Assembly (NCBI RefSeq): GCF_009770985.1 | Contig: NZ_WSRW01000002.1 | Location: 868,001-932,000, forward strand | DNA from: Mucilaginibacter lacusdianchii | GTDB lineage: Bacteria > Bacteroidota > Bacteroidia > Sphingobacteriales > Sphingobacteriaceae | Reading direction: 5' to 3' | DNA: 64,000 bases | In this document: positions 61,280 through 64,000 of the stretch, piece after piece | How positions within the stretch are numbered: position 1 is the first letter of the stretch | Layout: the number at the start of each line of letters is the position of its first letter | Program-made: the position numbers and the translations under genes | The notes under the pieces: model-generated | Databases searched by the model: none | Told to the model about the DNA's origin: nothing | What the model saw: the letters and a program-made list of their open reading frames with translations, nothing else

Positions 61280-64000
61280 TTACTGCTGCAACCAAACTCT
61301 CATCAATGACAATAACTGATCTGTTTTAACAGGTTTTGTGATATAATCTGATGCGCCAGAGGCAATACATTTTTGCCTGTCGCCAATCATTGCTTTTGCA
61401 GTAACGGCAATTATAGGCAAATTTTTATTCTTATTTTCTTTACGTATCCACTGTATGGTTTCATAACCGTCCATTTCGGGCATCATGATATCCATCAGTA
61501 CAATGTCTATATCTTTATCGTTATTCAATATTTCCAGTGCCTCACGGCCACTTTCAGCAGTTAATACGTTAAGTTTTGAACGTTCAAATGCAGCGGTTAA
61601 AGCAAACAGGTTACGTACGTCGTCGTCTACAATCAGCACCTTTTTGTTATCCAGGATATCGTCTGTGCCAATCGCGTCAATTATTAGTTGCAACTTATCT
61701 TCGGCCCATTGCTGGGTATTGATATGGAGTAGTTTGGATACTTCTTCTAACAACAAACCCTTGGAATCGGCAGTTTTAGCAACTACTTTGTGATTCAAAC
61801 GCTTTAGGTGTAATAATTCTTGTTGCGGAATATCTTCTACCGAGTGCATGATTACCGGCACATCCAAATGCTTTTGCATGTTCAGGTAATTGAGCAAACC
61901 TTTGGCATCGGGCAAACTAAAATCCAATACTATACCGTCAAACACCGAATCTTTAAGTAAGGAAATTGCGTTTTTAGCCGAATCGGTATTGGTTACGCTG
62001 ATATGTTCGCATGTTAAAAATTTGGTTAAAGCATCCCGCTCCTGCTCATCATTTTCTACAATCAGCATCCGCTTAACCGGACGATCATTGAAACTGATGA
62101 TACCAGAAATTAGCTCATCCAGAGCACGGTTTGACAGCGGTTTGAGGTGAAAACTTTTGGCACAGCGTTTATAGGCCAGTGCTTTATTATCTTCACCCGA
62201 AATTAGATGAACCGGGATATGACGCAGGTTTAAATCTTTTTTCAGCAGCTTCAACACTTTCCAACCGTTTGATTCGGGCAGGTTCACATCCAGTGTAATG
62301 GCTATTGGGTGGTAGTTCTGAATAGCGTCAAAGATATCTACATAAGTAGATGCCACCACTACTTTCAAACCAAAATCGTGCACCTTATCAATCATGATTT
62401 TGGTAAAGCGCATATCATCCTCAATCACCAATATCACACGATCGTTTTGCTGAATGTTATGGCGGTCATCGTCAACCACTTTTTCTTCGGCATCATTGTT
62501 TAACAGCGCCTTGTTGGTAGCTGTTGCCGGATAAGTTGGGTTGGTAGATACGACAGCTACGTTTTCTTCTAACGATTTAGAAGCATCTTTGTAGCGGAAC
62601 GGCAGGTAAAGGGTAAACACACTGCCACGGCCCAATTCGCTATCTACGGTAATAGTACCACCCAGCAATTCGGCAAAGCCCTTACTGATGGATAAGCCCA
62701 AACCTGTACCACCGTATTTACGGCTGGTTGAACCTTCGGCCTGCTGAAATGCCTCAAATATTAAACTTTGCGTATTTTTTGGAATGCCTATACCGGTATC
62801 TTCAATAGAGAATGCAATAACCGCATCTTTAATCGGGCTATCCGGCAAGGCGTTGGCGCGTTGAATACGCAACCTTACTTCTCCTTTTTCGGTAAACTTG
62901 AAAGCATTCGATAATAGGTTTTTCAGGATCTGGTTAAGACGTTGAATATCCGTTTCCATCATTTCCGGCAACTCTTCGTCAATCTCAATCTCGAAGTTAA
63001 GGTTCTTGGTTTCCGATATCGGCTTAAAGGTTGTCTCCACAAATGAGGCAATCTCACGGAAGCTAACGGGCATAATATCCGCAAAAATAACTCCTGATTC
63101 GATTTTAGATAAGTCTAGAATATCATTAATCAGCTGAATCAGGTCATCACCACAAGAGTGAATGGTTTTAGCATACCTGATTTGCTTTTCGGTAAGGTTA
63201 CCATCATGATTCTCGAACAGTTGTTGCGCTAAAATAAGCAAGCTGTTCAACGGCGTACGCAATTCGTGCGACATGTTGGCCAAGAATTCTGACTTATATT
63301 TTGAGGTGAGCGTTAACTGCTCGGCTTTTTCTTCTAATGAAAGTCGGGCCTCCTCAACTTCTTTGTTGATTTGCTCCACCTCTTCTTTTTGTTTCTCGAG
63401 CAATTGGGCTTTATCATGCAGCTCCTCGTTAGCGCGGCGCAGCTCTTCCTGCTGGGCACGTAAGTCGCCTGATAGGGATTGCGATTGCTTCAATAATTCT
63501 TCGGTACGGGTATTGGTTTCGATGTTGTTCAATACGATACCAATAGATTCCGTTAACTGGTCCAAAAAGTCTAAGTGCGTACGGCTAAAGTGCTCGAATG
63601 AACCGAGTTCGATTACCGCTTTGATGTTATTTTCGAACAATACCGGTAAAATTACCAAGTCGAGCGGCGGCGCGTTGCCGATGCCCGAACTGATGCGCAG
63701 GTAATCGCCGGGTACGTTTTTCAGTAATATTCTTTCTTTATCGGTAGCACACTGCCCTACCAAGCCCTCATTCAACGAAAACTCTTTGTTGATTGATCTT
63801 CTGCTGCGTGGTGCATAACCGGCGAACAGTTTTAATGTTGGCTCATCGGTGCCCTCAGGCTGTTCCAGAATGTAGAATGCACCATATGGGGCATTCACCA
63901 GCTGGGCAAGCTCCGATAGAATTTTATTGGCCACTGCATTTCTATCGCGCTGGCCTTGCAGCATCTGCGCAAATTTGGCAAGGTTAGATTTTAACCAGTC
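61280..64000 (-). CDS. Large hybrid histidine kinase, 5' end beyond the window
   Basis: The frame is open at the right edge: 12 codons ([12 protein letters not shown]) precede the Met at 63964, so that Met is internal. Visible parts in order: GAF domain ([29 protein letters not shown]), a long coiled coil, HisKA with [20 protein letters not shown], HATPase_c ([48 protein letters not shown]) and three receivers ([33 protein letters not shown] with [13 protein letters not shown]). A HAMP or membrane sensor is expected beyond the window (family knowledge). Its multi-receiver layout suits phosphorelay to the neighbouring receiver-kinase. Confidence 0.95.
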   Translation of the reverse strand, partial: DWLKSNLAKFAQMLQGQRDRNAVANKILSELAQLVNAPYGAFYILEQPEGTDEPTLKLFAGYAPRSRRSINKEFSLNEGLVGQCATDKERILLKNVPGDYLRISSGIGNAPPLDLVILPVLFENNIKAVIELGSFEHFSRTHLDFLDQLTESIGIVLNNIETNTRTEELLKQSQSLSGDLRAQQEELRRANEELHDKAQLLEKQKEEVEQINKEVEEARLSLEEKAEQLTLTSKYKSEFLANMSHELRTPLNSLLILAQQLFENHDGNLTEKQIRYAKTIHSCGDDLIQLINDILDLSKIESGVIFADIMPVSFREIASFVETTFKPISETKNLNFEIEIDEELPEMMETDIQRLNQILKNLLSNAFKFTEKGEVRLRIQRANALPDSPIKDAVIAFSIEDTGIGIPKNTQSLIFEAFQQAEGSTSRKYGGTGLGLSISKGFAELLGGTITVDSELGRGSVFTLYLPFRYKDASKSLEENVAVVSTNPTYPATATNKALLNNDAEEKVVDDDRHNIQQNDRVILVIEDDMRFTKIMIDKVHDFGLKVVVASTYVDIFDAIQNYHPIAITLDVNLPESNGWKVLKLLKKDLNLRHIPVHLISGEDNKALAYKRCAKSFHLKPLSNRALDELISGIISFNDRPVKRMLIVENDEQERDALTKFLTCEHISVTNTDSAKNAISLLKDSVFDGIVLDFSLPDAKGLLNYLNMQKHLDVPVIMHSVEDIPQQELLHLKRLNHKVVAKTADSKGLLLEEVSKLLHINTQQWAEDKLQLIIDAIGTDDILDNKKVLIVDDDVRNLFALTAAFERSKLNVLTAESGREALEILNNDKDIDIVLMDIMMPEMDGYETIQWIRKENKNKNLPIIAVTAKAMIGDRQKCIASGASDYITKPVKTDQLLSLMRVWLQQ

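Noticed and set aside
1..64000. Insertion sequences, prophage, CRISPR arrays, tRNA or rRNA genes
   Set aside because: Looked for transposase motifs, spaced short repeats and tRNA-like cloverleaf arms; none found by eye. A dedicated search could still find a small RNA.

Overview
The window reads as chromosomal DNA from a Bacteroidota bacterium of the Sphingobacteriaceae type (Mucilaginibacter/Pedobacter-like; inference). Signs of this are a SusC/SusD pair, many lipoproteins with Cys close to the start, a fused CcoN-CcoO oxidase subunit, an HmuY-type heme lipoprotein, A-rich start regions without a strong Shine-Dalgarno, and promoter elements of the Bacteroidota TAnnTTTG type. I saw no tRNA, rRNA, CRISPR array, transposase or phage gene.

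Layout. 1-8495 (+): end of a SusC receptor, its SusD partner and two tandem FG-GAP/ASPIC-UnbV lipoproteins, probably a glycan-uptake locus. 8467-15511: a membrane-anchored SRPBCC/GyrI-like protein, a secreted GH65 enzyme, a vanadium-haloperoxidase-like lipoprotein and a secreted GH127 (DUF1680) enzyme. 15688-24087 (-): a full cbb3 oxidase locus, ccoI-ccoS then ccoNO-ccoQ-ccoP-ccoG-ccoH-safE. 24183-26567 (-): L,D-transpeptidase and universal stress protein. 26760-27824 (+): heme A synthase. 27920-35367 (-): heme-uptake operon hmuR-Y-T-U-V-S, with a divergent AraC regulator at 35466. 36495-43199: DMT transporter, a small membrane protein, a cysteine-rich nitronate-monooxygenase-like flavoprotein, hemN and D-lactate dehydrogenase, and three small genes. 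43331-50028: MRJP-like protein, YihY/BrkB membrane protein, alginate-lyase-family protein, NTF2-like protein, then a response-regulator/thioredoxin-reductase-like fusion and its cNMP-binding histidine kinase. 50446-58658: a kinase-like/BamA fusion, an exostosin-like glycosyltransferase, a second BamA-type barrel, a cysteine-free AhpC/TSA-like protein, a GH26 mannanase and small proteins. 58979-64000: a gene broken by an in-frame TAG, a stand-alone receiver, a receiver-kinase, and a large hybrid kinase that runs off the right edge.

How the parts connect. The central block (about 15.7-42.5 kb) looks like a low-oxygen programme. Six 16-bp Crp/Fnr-like palindromes (AGTGA-N6-TCACT type), plus one weaker copy, lie upstream of ccoNO, ccoI-ccoS, the L,D-transpeptidase-usp pair, ldhA-hemN, the small membrane protein next to the flavoprotein, and near heme A synthase. 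At three promoters the box centre is exactly 58.5 bp from the end of a TACTTTTG/CACTTTTG element; at two others it is exactly 36.5 bp away. The 22-bp difference is two helical turns, as for class I and class II activation by Crp/Fnr proteins. This links the oxidase, heme synthesis, fermentation and an undescribed flavoprotein in one predicted regulon. The regulator itself is not in the window. A second regulatory feature is an 18-bp direct repeat with 21-bp period between hmuR and its AraC neighbour.
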